Below the pieces are notes generated by a model. That model worked only from the letters and a program-made list of their open reading frames with translations, was not told where the DNA came from and made no database searches. From assembly GCF_016765775.1 (NCBI RefSeq), contig NZ_JAESVN010000016.1:1-33374 (forward strand): a stretch of DNA of 33,374 nucleotides, read 5' to 3'. The translations under genes were made by a program, and so were the position numbers. This DNA is from Szabonella alba. Its GTDB lineage: Bacteria; Pseudomonadota; Alphaproteobacteria; Rhodobacterales; Rhodobacteraceae. This document shows positions 7,974-16,568 of this stretch, piece by piece (the first letter of the stretch is position 1; the number at the start of each line of letters is the position of its first letter).

Positions 7974-8729
7974 TCAGATCAGTGCGTATTGGCCCTTTCG
8001 CAGGCCAAGATCAGGCGTAGAGCTGATTGCGACCGCCCCTGAAAAAATGGCCTGCTTCAGCCGGTTGAACGACAAATCCTGATGTTCGACCGCCAGCCGG
8101 TCAGAGGCGGTAATGTCGCGATCCGCGATTGCCTCGACCATCAGCCGGTGCTGCCGCGCCGTTTCGCGTACATGCAATACCAGTTCGTCATCCGGCTCGG
8201 CGGCCGCGATACTGGTGCGGTCGGTATTCGAGAAACAGGCCCGCGCCAGTCGGCTGGCAGCAATCAGGGTGCGGTCATAGAAATCCACAAAGTAGTGGTT
8301 CTTCGCAGCTGCGGCGATGCAGATATGAAATTTCATGTTCGCATCTTGTCGTTCCAACCCGTCACCGCTGCTGGTCAACGCCTCGAAGTCGATCATGGCT
8401 TGACGGATCGCGGCAAGATCGGCCTCGGTCCGGTTTTCGGCCGCGAGACGATGGATCATCCGGCTCGAGATCAGCAATGCCTCGTAAAGTTTCGGAACCT
8501 CGTCGAAATCAAGAGGCGCCACCCGTGCGGTGCGGCCATCGCGTATCACCAGACCATCGGCGATCAATTGGATGATGGCCTCGCGGATCGGCGTACGCGA
8601 GACCGAAAGCTGAGCCGCAATCCCTGCCTCATCAATCACGGCGCCCGGCCGCAGATCCAGACGCAGGATGCCATCACGCAGGACCTTCAGAACCTTGTCG
8701 CCGTCGCGACCCGAAGTCTGTTCGGTCAT
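7974..8729 (-). CDS. GntR-family transcriptional regulator, FCD type
   Basis: This is a 251-aa protein with an N-terminal winged HTH (LRPGAVIDEAGIAAQLSVSRTPIREAIIQLIADGLVIRDGRTARVAPL) and a C-terminal helical FCD-type domain carrying metal-ligand-like histidines (KFHICIAAAA, QHRLMVEAI, VEHQDL). It is the last gene of the long hyu cluster, 85 bp after the GlcD-like gene, and is its likely regulator. The ATG at 8729 is chosen because a G-run sits 6-8 bases upstream and 13 residues precede the DNA-binding domain. An ATG at 8768 (MNISERK) is possible. It converges on the other GntR gene. Confidence 0.85.
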   Translation of the reverse strand: MTEQTSGRDGDKVLKVLRDGILRLDLRPGAVIDEAGIAAQLSVSRTPIREAIIQLIADGLVIRDGRTARVAPLDFDEVPKLYEALLISSRMIHRLAAENRTEADLAAIRQAMIDFEALTSSGDGLERQDANMKFHICIAAAAKNHYFVDFYDRTLIAASRLARACFSNTDRTSIAAAEPDDELVLHVRETARQHRLMVEAIADRDITASDRLAVEHQDLSFNRLKQAIFSGAVAISSTPDLGLRKGQYALI

Positions 8730-8814
8730 GATGATCCCCCCGAGAAGTTTTCTTTCGGATATATTCATCTTCTGTTCCGCCGGTTGCAAGAGAACCCCTT
8801 GGATCTTGCGCTGA

Positions 8815-10227
8815 TCACGGCAGCACACGGCCCGGATTCAGCAAGCCCTTGGGGTCCAGAAACGCCTTGAGACCCCGCATCAGGTTAAGTTCATGGGTCG
8901 TCTTGTATCGGTTCATGTCTGCTATATGGATGCTGCCGATGCCATGCTCGGCGCTGAACGTCCCTCCCATATCATCGGCAATGTCATACAGCGCGTGATT
9001 CAGATGCGCGGTCAGGCCAGGTTTGTCGGCCACCTTCTCCCAATCGTCATGGCTGAGCATGGCAATGTAATGCAGGTTGCCATCGCCCAGATGGCCCACC
9101 ACTACCGGTCGGGCCTGTGGCAGTTCGCGCGCCAGCCAGGCCTGAGCCGCAGCGATGAAGGGGCCGATCTGCGCCAGCGGCACTGCAATATCGTGGGTCA
9201 GGCCCATACCTTCTTTGACATTGCCCTCGGTTACGTGATGGCGAAGTGCCCAGAGTTCGGCGCGTTGGCGTTCGTTGCTGGCCAGCACCGCATCCAGAAT
9301 CGTTCCCGTGCCAAAGGCGTGGCCAAGTGCAGTGGTCAGCCGTTCTTCCAGAATCTCGGGCGCGGTCGTCCCCGAGATTTCAATCAGGAGATACCAGTCG
9401 GCATTGTCAGGCAGGGCAAGTTTGGCCCCCGGCACATGGCGCAGGACAATGGTCATCTGGCTGTGCGACATGATTTCGAGTGCCGAGACCTCACCGGGGA
9501 AGGCCGCGCGAAGCTGACGAGCCAGCGCCAGCATCGCATCGGTGCCCTGAACAGCCAGCATGGCAGTCAGGAAATGAGGCGGGCGCGGGAACAGCCGCAA
9601 TGCGGCGGCAGTGACCACGCCCAGTGTTCCTTCCGAACCGATAAAAAGGTTGCGCAGATCATAGCCGGAATTGTTCTTGCGCAGCGTGCGCAGCCCGTCC
9701 CAGATGGTTCCATCCGCCAGAACCACCTCGAGCCCGAGCACGAGATCGCGCATGTTGCCATAGCGCAGCACACCGGTTCCGCCAGCATTTGTGGCGATAT
9801 TGCCGCCGATCTGGCAGGACCCCTCGGCCCCGAGGCTCATCGGAAAAAGACGTTCGATGGAGGCCGCCGCCTCCTGAACATTTTGCAGGATACAGCCGGC
9901 TTCGACGATGATGCTGTCATCCTCGGCATCCAGTTTACGGATCACATTCATCCGCCCCAGATTGAGGATGATGCCTCTGCCCGACTCATCCGGAACCGAT
10001 CCGCCACAGACGCTGGTATTGCCACCCTGCGGAAAGACACGGGTTTCCGTTTCATAACAGGCCTGCATTACAGCCGCGACAGAGGTTGTATCTGTCGGGA
10101 AAACCAGTGCCAAAGCCGCCCCGTAATGACGCTTTCGCCAGTCCACCAGATGCGGCGCCATGGCCCCGGTATCGGTCACGACGGCAAGGCCGGGTATGGC
10201 GCGAAGGCGCGAGAGGATATCGGACAA
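8815..10227 (-). CDS. FAD-linked 2-hydroxyacid dehydrogenase, GlcD/D-lactate dehydrogenase-like
   Basis: This 470-aa protein is an FAD-binding PCMH-type oxidase with a C-terminal FAD-oxidase_C domain. FAD-contact motifs are PQGGNTSVCGG (66-76), LGAEGSCQIGGNIATNAGG (132-150) and NLFIGSEGTLG. The C-terminal VGHLGDGNLHY and SAEHGIGS are the substrate and metal histidine motifs of D-lactate, D-2-hydroxyglutarate and glycolate dehydrogenases. It should oxidise a 2-hydroxy acid to a 2-oxo acid, passing electrons to a cytochrome or quinone. The start is a TTG (10227), supported by GGAG 7 bases upstream and by the lack of a nearby ATG. It lies 22 bp after the ABC ATPase gene. Confidence 0.88.
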   Translation of the reverse strand: MSDILSRLRAIPGLAVVTDTGAMAPHLVDWRKRHYGAALALVFPTDTTSVAAVMQACYETETRVFPQGGNTSVCGGSVPDESGRGIILNLGRMNVIRKLDAEDDSIIVEAGCILQNVQEAAASIERLFPMSLGAEGSCQIGGNIATNAGGTGVLRYGNMRDLVLGLEVVLADGTIWDGLRTLRKNNSGYDLRNLFIGSEGTLGVVTAAALRLFPRPPHFLTAMLAVQGTDAMLALARQLRAAFPGEVSALEIMSHSQMTIVLRHVPGAKLALPDNADWYLLIEISGTTAPEILEERLTTALGHAFGTGTILDAVLASNERQRAELWALRHHVTEGNVKEGMGLTHDIAVPLAQIGPFIAAAQAWLARELPQARPVVVGHLGDGNLHYIAMLSHDDWEKVADKPGLTAHLNHALYDIADDMGGTFSAEHGIGSIHIADMNRYKTTHELNLMRGLKAFLDPKGLLNPGRVLP

Positions 10228-10249
10228 GATCGGACTCCGGAGGATGGTT

Positions 10250-11341
10250 TCAGCGGTCCAGCAAGACGCCGTCTTCGGGCCGCCAGCACAAACGGACCGG
10301 CATTCCCGCTTGGGCGCGGCGACTGACTTGTTCCGAAACAGCCTTGGTGGTCAAGGAAAGCCCCTGCGTGGTCAGGATCTGTATCCGGGTCATGCCGCCG
10401 ATGAACGAAGTTCCCAAGACCTTGCCTTCGATCAGGTTGGCCCCTGCGGGTGCGGCCTCATCCTGGGCCAGCAACCGCAACCGTTCGGGACGAACCATCA
10501 GCGTCACCGCTGTATCCTTGGCAAGCCCCGTATCCCGAACTGTGTATTCACCACCCGCCGGGACAGCCATTCTGCCAGCGGCCGTGATCCTGCCCTCGAT
10601 CAGGTTTGACTCGCCGATGAATTCGGCCACGAAGCGGCTTTGCGGAGCGAAATACAGGTCTTCGGGGGTGCCCAATTGGGCAATCTCGCCAACGCTCATC
10701 AGACAGATGCGGTCCGACATGTTCAGGGCCTCTTCCTGATCATGCGTGACGTAGATGAAGGTGGTGCCCAGATCTGTATGCAGGCGCTTGATTTCGTCCT
10801 GCATCTGTTCGCGCAGGTTCTTGTCCAGCGCTCCGAGCGGTTCATCCATCATGATGATGGCAGGTGAATATACAATGCAGCGGGCAATGCCGACGCGTTG
10901 CTGCTGGCCGCCCGACATCTGGCGCGGCTTCCGGTCCTCGAACCCTGTCAGCCCGACCCGTTCAAGCGCTTCATTCACCTTGCGGTGGATCTGATCCGAG
11001 GGTTCCCCCCGCACCCGCAGCGGATAAGCCACATTCTCGAACACGGTCATATGCGGCATCAGCGCGTAATTCTGGAATACCATACCTATGCCGCGATCAC
11101 GGGGCGGCATGTAGGTGATGTCCCGGTCATCCAGCAGGATGCGCCCGGTCGTCGGCGCGATCGCCCCGGCGATCAGGTTCAGCAGCGTGCTCTTGCCGGA
11201 ACCCGAAGGGCCCAGCAATGTCAGAAACTCGCCCCGATGCACGGTCAGATCGGTCGGGCGCAGTGCAAGCGCCGAGCCGAAGCTCATTGAAACGCCCTGA
11301 AGCGTGATCGCGTGCCTGTTGTCGCTTTGGGTCTGGCTCAT
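10250..11341 (-). CDS. ABC transporter ATPase, spermidine/putrescine (PotA) type
   Basis: The 363-aa protein carries Walker A GPSGSGKST (44-52), Q-loop Q90, signature MSGGQQQR (142-149), Walker B IIMMDEP (162-168) and H-loop His200. A C-terminal TOBE regulatory domain (about 270-363) has VRPERLRLL and WRPEDGVLL. Length and TOBE domain fit the PotA/FbpC importer class. It energises the two permeases at 14834-16487 but is separated from them by three enzyme genes, which argues that the whole run is one operon. The ATG at 11341 has AAGGAG 8 bases upstream; a GTG at 11350 overlaps that site and is unlikely. It lies 5 bp after the SDR gene. Confidence 0.92.
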   Translation of the reverse strand: MSQTQSDNRHAITLQGVSMSFGSALALRPTDLTVHRGEFLTLLGPSGSGKSTLLNLIAGAIAPTTGRILLDDRDITYMPPRDRGIGMVFQNYALMPHMTVFENVAYPLRVRGEPSDQIHRKVNEALERVGLTGFEDRKPRQMSGGQQQRVGIARCIVYSPAIIMMDEPLGALDKNLREQMQDEIKRLHTDLGTTFIYVTHDQEEALNMSDRICLMSVGEIAQLGTPEDLYFAPQSRFVAEFIGESNLIEGRITAAGRMAVPAGGEYTVRDTGLAKDTAVTLMVRPERLRLLAQDEAAPAGANLIEGKVLGTSFIGGMTRIQILTTQGLSLTTKAVSEQVSRRAQAGMPVRLCWRPEDGVLLDR

Positions 11342-11346
11342 GCGGT

Positions 11347-12117
11347 TCACTCCTTCACGGGAACGGTATAAGCCAGCCGCAGGCGGCCACCATCGGCATA
11401 GATCGTCTCACCTGTCATATAGGACGAGTCGTCGCAGCCCAGGAAAACACAAATCCGGGCAATCTCTCTCACTGTGCCCAGACGACCCAGTGGCGTTCGG
11501 GCCAGCATCCCCTTCTGCACTGAGGGATCATTCTCGAAGATCTTGTCCAGCAGTTCGGTTGCGATCGAGCCGGGGCCGACACCATTCACACGAATACCAT
11601 GCTCTGCAAGCCCAAGTGCCATGGCCGAGGTCAGTTGGTTGATCCCGCCTTTCGACACGGCATAGGCCAGAATATGGGGGCTGGCGACGATGGCGTTGAT
11701 CGAACTCATATTGATGATCGACCCTTGAACGCCATTGGCGGCCATCCAGCGTGCACCGGCCTGACCGACCAGAAAAGCACCCTTGAGGTTGACCGAAAGC
11801 ACCTTGTCGAAATCGGCCTCTGACAGGTGAAGGATGGTGCCGGTCAGGTTGATCCCCGAATTGCAGACAACGATGTCGAGCCGACCAAAGGCCGCGACCG
11901 CAGCTGCGACCACCGCCGACGCATCGCTTCCCTGGGACACGTCACAATGGACATAGCGGCAATTTTCGCCCAGCTCGATCGCCAATGCGCGGCCTTTTTC
12001 GTCCTGGATGTCGGCGAGGATCACCTTTGCACCTTCGGTAATATATTCACGTGCAATGCCTTCGCCGATTCCCTGCGAAGCCCCTGTGACGATGGCGACC
12101 TTGTCTTTCAGCTGCAT
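11347..12117 (-). CDS. Short-chain dehydrogenase/reductase (classical SDR)
   Basis: The 256-aa protein is a single-domain Rossmann enzyme. It has the cofactor motif TGASQGIG (11-18), Asp36 after the second strand (suggesting NAD(H) over NADP(H)), catalytic Ser138/139, Tyr152 and Lys156 (YAVSK), and PGSIATE after the catalytic region. The usual NNAG motif reads CNSG. It would oxidise a secondary alcohol or reduce a ketone, probably a step in breaking down the CoA-activated or free acid made by its neighbours. It starts 3 bp after the ligase stop. Confidence 0.9.
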   Translation of the reverse strand: MQLKDKVAIVTGASQGIGEGIAREYITEGAKVILADIQDEKGRALAIELGENCRYVHCDVSQGSDASAVVAAAVAAFGRLDIVVCNSGINLTGTILHLSEADFDKVLSVNLKGAFLVGQAGARWMAANGVQGSIINMSSINAIVASPHILAYAVSKGGINQLTSAMALGLAEHGIRVNGVGPGSIATELLDKIFENDPSVQKGMLARTPLGRLGTVREIARICVFLGCDDSSYMTGETIYADGGRLRLAYTVPVKE

Positions 12118-12120
12118 GGT

Positions 12121-13755
12121 TCAGTCCTTGTTGCTGCTGGCCTTGACCGCTTCGGCATCATGATCGAAATCGTCCATGGCAGCGGAGAGGAACTGTTTCT
12201 GGATGCGCTGAGTTGGCGTTTTGCGGAAATTCTCGACAAATCGGATGAGGCGAGGCACCTGAAAACGCGGCATCCGTTCGGAGCACCATGACAGCAGCGT
12301 GGCACCGTCCAGAGTACTGCCGTCAATGCGGCGGACAAACAGTTTCAGATCCTCGTCGCCGATCTCGTTCCTGACCCCGATCAGGGCGGATTCGGCGATC
12401 TCGGGGTGATCATTCACCACTCGTTCGACCTCCCAGGCCGAGATGTTCTCGCCCCGACGTCGCAGGCTGTCCTTCTTGCGGCCATGATAGGTGATGAAGC
12501 CAGCCGTATCCATTTCGGCAATATCGCCGGTGTAAAGCCAGCCATCCCGCAATGCGCCGGCTGTTGCCTCGGGATTGGCGTAATAGCCGGTTGTCAGAAC
12601 GCCGGGCTCGACCTCGGCCACGCGGATCTCGCCGGGTTGACCCGGGGCACAGGGCTGTCCCTGTTCATCCACGACCTCGACGCGGAAATAGTCGACCGCC
12701 GTGCCGATCGAGCCCAACTTGCCCGCGTGGCTGCCACCGGGGTTGATGGTCGAGAAGCTGGAGGTTTCGGTCATGCCATAGCCTTCGCGGATCTCGACCC
12801 CGAAACGTGTCTCGAAGGCGGCCCAGACATCACGCGGGCAGCCACCGCCCCAGGCGATCCGCGCACCATGGCTCCGGTCCAGATCTGACGGTGGCTGTTT
12901 CAGCAAAAGCTGCAGCACTCCGCCGACGAAATGGATGTGGCTCGCCCCTGCTTCCCGGACCTCGGTCCAAAAGCGGCTGGCCGAAAAACGCGGCACCATA
13001 TGCAAGGTCACCGGCACCATAAGCGCCAGTACCAGAACTTCGGCCCCGAAGACGTGATAGATCGGGTCCCAAAAATGCAGAACCGATCCAGGCCGCATAT
13101 CCGAAAGCCATATCGAGCCAAGCGCGGTAGCCTGAACCATTCGGTCGGACATCTGCACCCCTTTGGGCGCACCCGTGGTGCCCGAGGTATAAAGAATGAT
13201 CCGGAGATCGCGGGGATCATGGGCAACGACAGGCAGAGCGACGACCGCCTCCGCTCGCAGATTTTTGAGATCGGTTCCCGGGGCTGGAAGCAATTCACCG
13301 TCGGTCATTCGCCAGACCGATGCCGCGAGAGCGCCCGATGAGCGGGCAGCGTGAACCGGTCCCTCCAGCACCTGGGAAAACTCTGCATCCGCGATCACCA
13401 TCGCCGGGGCACAATGCGCTATCTGATACTCAAGCGACGGGCCTTTCAGCGCCGTATTCACCGGAACCAGAACAGCCCCCACCTGCTGAATGGCGAAAAA
13501 GACCAGCACATGATCAAGATGATGGCCCAGCATCACCGCAACCCGGTCACCTTGGCGTATTCCCGCTGCATGAAGCCCAGCCGACAATTGCCCAACGGCT
13601 TGGGCCAGCCCGGCACAGGTCAGGTCATGGCCATCATGACGCAAATAGACATGATCAGGACGTTCGACTGCGGCACGCGCCAGAAGGCCCGGCACCGTCT
13701 CATCATCACGAAAGAAGGGGGCGCCGCCGTCGCGCGACAGTTTTACCACAGCCAT
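12121..13755 (-). CDS. AMP-forming acyl/aryl-acid CoA ligase (CaiC-like)
   Basis: This is a 544-aa ANL-superfamily enzyme with P-loop YTSGTTGAPKG, aromatic motif REGYGMTETSS, GWLYTGD and hinge GRKKDSLRRRGENISAWEVE, the last resembling crotonobetaine/carnitine-CoA ligases. It would adenylate a carboxylic acid and transfer it to CoA. The conserved C-terminal lysine that catalyses adenylation (usually in a TGKIQK context) is Arg517 here (KTPTQRIQK). This may be a subfamily trait, with the nearby Lys520 compensating, or a sign of changed activity. The ATG overlaps the end of the 355-aa gene by 13 bp. It is one of three soluble-enzyme genes between the permease and ATPase genes. Confidence 0.88.
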   Translation of the reverse strand: MAVVKLSRDGGAPFFRDDETVPGLLARAAVERPDHVYLRHDGHDLTCAGLAQAVGQLSAGLHAAGIRQGDRVAVMLGHHLDHVLVFFAIQQVGAVLVPVNTALKGPSLEYQIAHCAPAMVIADAEFSQVLEGPVHAARSSGALAASVWRMTDGELLPAPGTDLKNLRAEAVVALPVVAHDPRDLRIILYTSGTTGAPKGVQMSDRMVQATALGSIWLSDMRPGSVLHFWDPIYHVFGAEVLVLALMVPVTLHMVPRFSASRFWTEVREAGASHIHFVGGVLQLLLKQPPSDLDRSHGARIAWGGGCPRDVWAAFETRFGVEIREGYGMTETSSFSTINPGGSHAGKLGSIGTAVDYFRVEVVDEQGQPCAPGQPGEIRVAEVEPGVLTTGYYANPEATAGALRDGWLYTGDIAEMDTAGFITYHGRKKDSLRRRGENISAWEVERVVNDHPEIAESALIGVRNEIGDEDLKLFVRRIDGSTLDGATLLSWCSERMPRFQVPRLIRFVENFRKTPTQRIQKQFLSAAMDDFDHDAEAVKASSNKD

Positions 13756-14810
13756 TCTCCCGTATCGGTCAGCGTCCAGATTTCGGTGCCGTCTGCGGCA
13801 AGCGGTGCCCGTTCCAGCCGCAGATGACCATTCTGCTGGCGTACGGCCATGGCGAAGAATTCATGAACCGCCGCACGCAGTTCAGGCGCCGGATCGTCGG
13901 TGAAGGGGTTGAAACCATTCAGGCGCAACGTCGCGCGACCCGCATCCCCATCGACTGAGACGTCGTTGCGGAACGCGGCAAAAATCGCGCCGAACATCTG
14001 AAGCACGGACAGCGCATCAGTGCCCGCATGACCCGTGCTGGCAGCCAGGTCCTTTGTGAATTGCGCCGCCAAGAGACGCATCGCAGCGCGGATTACATCG
14101 GTCGCGGCATTGACGCCCAGCAATTCGTAAAGGATCGCAACCACATGACGGACATAGTCGACACCATAATTGTATCCCCCTTTCAAGATCCGCGCCTCGG
14201 GCCATGTGTCCGGGTTCAGTTTCGGAGCTGCCTCGGGCAGAAATTCAGGTGATCTCTCCACATGCTCGACGCGAAAGCGTTCTGTCGGCGAAAGGTCGTG
14301 ATCATATTCATAGAAATACCCCTCGTCATAGGGATGGCCCTCGGACACGAACTTCGTGGCGACCCAGCCAAGGCGCGGACAGCCCAGAAGCTCACCGTTG
14401 CGCGGATGCCAGGTCGAAAGGATCGTGCGCCGCACCGCAGGCGGCACGGCCAGCGCAGCGATCCCGGGATATGACCCCCAGGGCGCCATGTAACGGATCC
14501 ATGCCTTGCGCGGACTCTCGACCACGACCTGCATGTTCAGCCCGCCAATGGAGTTCGAGAAATAGTGATAGAGCGCCGCCGTGACTGCGGGCGGGTTGTC
14601 GCGGATTTCCAGCTTGTCCAAAGCGGCAAGGAAACGGTCTTTCTGCTCACCGGTCAGCAGACGGCGCCAGATCTCGACAAGAACCGCCTCGCCCTTTTCG
14701 CGGTAGCACATCGCCGTCATGCCAGAAACCATCAGCCACGCGAACTTGTTCGCCAGACCCGTCCGTGCGCGCAGATCCTCAAGTGTTTCGACGGTGTTTT
14801 GTGGTGTCAT
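13743..14810 (-). CDS. Unrecognised 355-aa protein inside the hyu/ABC operon
   Basis: I cannot place this protein in a family. It has no signal peptide and no clear membrane segment. Visible features are LANKFAWLMVSGMTAMCYREKGEAV near the start, YHYFSNSIGGLNMQVVVES followed by YMAPWGSYPG, a single striking LLGCPRLGWV with a lone Cys, a DEGYFYEYDHDLSP stretch rich in Tyr and acids, and a C-terminal beta-rich end. The two halves each pair helices with a strand-rich stretch, so an internal duplication is possible. The ATG at 14810 has AGGAAGG 7 bases upstream. It overlaps the CoA-ligase gene, which ties its expression to that enzyme. A catalytic role on the imported substrate is the natural guess. 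Confidence 0.8.
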   Translation of the reverse strand: MTPQNTVETLEDLRARTGLANKFAWLMVSGMTAMCYREKGEAVLVEIWRRLLTGEQKDRFLAALDKLEIRDNPPAVTAALYHYFSNSIGGLNMQVVVESPRKAWIRYMAPWGSYPGIAALAVPPAVRRTILSTWHPRNGELLGCPRLGWVATKFVSEGHPYDEGYFYEYDHDLSPTERFRVEHVERSPEFLPEAAPKLNPDTWPEARILKGGYNYGVDYVRHVVAILYELLGVNAATDVIRAAMRLLAAQFTKDLAASTGHAGTDALSVLQMFGAIFAAFRNDVSVDGDAGRATLRLNGFNPFTDDPAPELRAAVHEFFAMAVRQQNGHLRLERAPLAADGTEIWTLTDTGEWLW

Positions 14811-14833
14811 TGGATAACCTTCCTGTATGTTCA

Positions 14834-15649
14834 TCAGCCCTGTGCGGGGGTGGTTTTCTTCAGCGCGACCATGATCAGGCACACGACAAGGGAAATTCCG
14901 GTCAGCAAGGTCGATACGGCCGCGATGATCGGGGAAATTTCCCAGCGGATGGCGCTGTACATCTTGACCGGCAGCGTCGCGGTGGTCGGCCCCGACAGGA
15001 ACCATGAGATCACCACCTCATCAAAGGAGATCAGGAAGGCAAAAAGCCCTGCGCCGATCAGCGATGGCACCAGTTGCGGCAACACAACCGTGCGGAACAT
15101 GCGAAACCGCCCCGCACCCATCAGTTGGGCGCCGAATTCCAGATTGCGATCCAGTTTCTGGATACCGGCGACGATCATCACCAGCACATAGGGTAGCGTA
15201 TGCATGACATGACCCAGCACCAGCGCCAGAGTCGTTCCATTGATCCGCAGATAGGAAAAATAGAGATAGAAACCGAGCGCGGTTACGACCGAAGGGATAA
15301 TCAACGGAGACAGCATCGCCCCCATAATCAGCCCCCTTCCCGGGAACTGAAACCTGGCAATCCCATAAGCCGCTGGAACGCCCATAAGAAGCACGATCAC
15401 GGTCGAAATACAGGCAACTTTCGCGCTTTGCAGCAGCGGTCCTGTCCATGCAGATGAGGACAGGAACTGGCGGAACAATTCCAGCGAATAGTTTGACGGG
15501 GGAAAACTCAGCTCATTCGCCGAGCCAAAGGCCATTGGCACCACCACAGCGATGGGGGCCAGAAGGAATACATAGACGGCGAAGGCCAGCAGGCTGCCCA
15601 TCCACTGCAGGTGGCGCGATTGCGGGTCACGGATGAAATTTTCGGACAT
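14834..15649 (-). CDS. ABC transporter permease, PotC-like
   Basis: This 271-aa inner-membrane permease has about six hydrophobic segments. The binding-protein-dependent transport signature (EAA loop) appears as NLEFGAQLMGAGRFRMFRTVVLP, which contacts the ATPase. Length and position as the second permease fit PotC. The ATG at 15649 is preceded by AGAAGGCAGGAG, and it begins 13 bp after the first permease gene. It lies 23 bp before the 355-aa gene. Confidence 0.92.
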   Translation of the reverse strand: MSENFIRDPQSRHLQWMGSLLAFAVYVFLLAPIAVVVPMAFGSANELSFPPSNYSLELFRQFLSSSAWTGPLLQSAKVACISTVIVLLMGVPAAYGIARFQFPGRGLIMGAMLSPLIIPSVVTALGFYLYFSYLRINGTTLALVLGHVMHTLPYVLVMIVAGIQKLDRNLEFGAQLMGAGRFRMFRTVVLPQLVPSLIGAGLFAFLISFDEVVISWFLSGPTTATLPVKMYSAIRWEISPIIAAVSTLLTGISLVVCLIMVALKKTTPAQG

Positions 15650-15662
15650 CTCCTGCCTTCTC

Positions 15663-16487
15663 TCAGCTCTGCCTGCGACGCAGGACGGACAGCGGGGCAA
15701 TGGCCAGCACCACCATGCCGAGAAGCAGAACGCCCACCGCGGCGGCCATGCTCCAGTCCAGCGTTTCGCGGGTGTAGAAATCCACAAGATTGGACAGCAT
15801 CGCGTCGCGCGGTCCGCCCAGAAGCGCCGGCACGATAAAAAAGCCAAGCGCCATCACCAGAACTGAGGACAGCCCCGCAATGATCCCAGGCAGGCTGAGC
15901 GGCAGCGTAACGGTGCGGAAGATCCGTGACGGTTTCGCCCCCATGACTGCAGCGGCCCGATAGACAGACTCGTCAATTGCCATCAGGCTGGCCAGCACCG
16001 GAAAGACGACAAAGGGCGTCAGGTAATTCGTCATGCCGATCAGCACGCCGATGCGGTTCAAGATCAGTGCCAGTTCGACCTGGCTGCCCGTGGCCCAGGT
16101 CAGCACTTCGTTCACCAGACCTGAACGGCCCAGGATCACCGTAAACGCGTAGCATTTCACGAGGACCGAGGTCCAGAAAGGCAAGAGTACCAGCACCATG
16201 TAAAGGCTGCGACGGCGCGGCGTCTGACGTGCCAGATGCAACGCGATGATATAGCCAAGCAGCAGACTGAGCGCCGAAGCCGAGATGGCAATGATCAGTG
16301 TCGTCGACAGCGTGCGCCGGAACAGGGCCGAACCCAACAGCTCTGAATAGGCTCGGGTACTGAAGGCCGGTCCTTCAAAGCTGGTGTAAAGTATATAAAG
16401 CAGCGGCGCTGCCAGAATGGTCAACGTAACCAACGTGGCGGGCGTCACGAATGCAGCGGCACCACGCAGTTCTGCGGCTCGGTTCAT
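15663..16487 (-). CDS. ABC transporter permease, PotB-like
   Basis: The 274-aa inner-membrane permease has about six hydrophobic segments and an EAA loop at VYRAAAVMGAKPSRIFRTVTLP. It pairs with the following permease as the heterodimeric pore of a spermidine/putrescine-type importer. The ATG at 16487 has GGAGG five bases upstream. It lies 81 bp after the binding-protein gene, across a terminator-like hairpin that would lower its expression relative to the binding protein. Confidence 0.92.
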   Translation of the reverse strand: MNRAAELRGAAAFVTPATLVTLTILAAPLLYILYTSFEGPAFSTRAYSELLGSALFRRTLSTTLIIAISASALSLLLGYIIALHLARQTPRRRSLYMVLVLLPFWTSVLVKCYAFTVILGRSGLVNEVLTWATGSQVELALILNRIGVLIGMTNYLTPFVVFPVLASLMAIDESVYRAAAVMGAKPSRIFRTVTLPLSLPGIIAGLSSVLVMALGFFIVPALLGGPRDAMLSNLVDFYTRETLDWSMAAAVGVLLLGMVVLAIAPLSVLRRRQS

Positions 16488-16519
16488 GCTCGCCTCCGGT
16501 GTTAGGGGCCTGGGTCAGG

Positions 16520-16552
16520 AAAACCGGCCCCACCCGCACAGAGCGGAGCCGG
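16520..16552 (-). terminator. Terminator-like hairpin after the binding-protein gene
   Basis: On the transcribed (reverse) strand, CCGGC-t-CCGC pairs with GCGG-gtgg-GCCGG and is followed by TTTT, 17 nt after the binding-protein stop. The stem is interrupted, so it is probably a leaky internal terminator or 3-prime-end stabiliser. That would give more binding protein than permease, a common arrangement in ABC import operons. Confidence 0.45.
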
Positions 16553-16568
16553 AAGGAAACGATGCGGA

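Noticed and set aside
8893..10326. A 477-codon open frame on the plus strand
   Set aside because: It is antisense to the GlcD-like oxidase, has biased composition and no recognisable domain or ribosome binding site.
12121..13755. Calling the CoA ligase an inactive pseudogene because of Arg517
   Set aside because: The frame and all other motifs are intact, and Arg at this position may be a trait of its subfamily.
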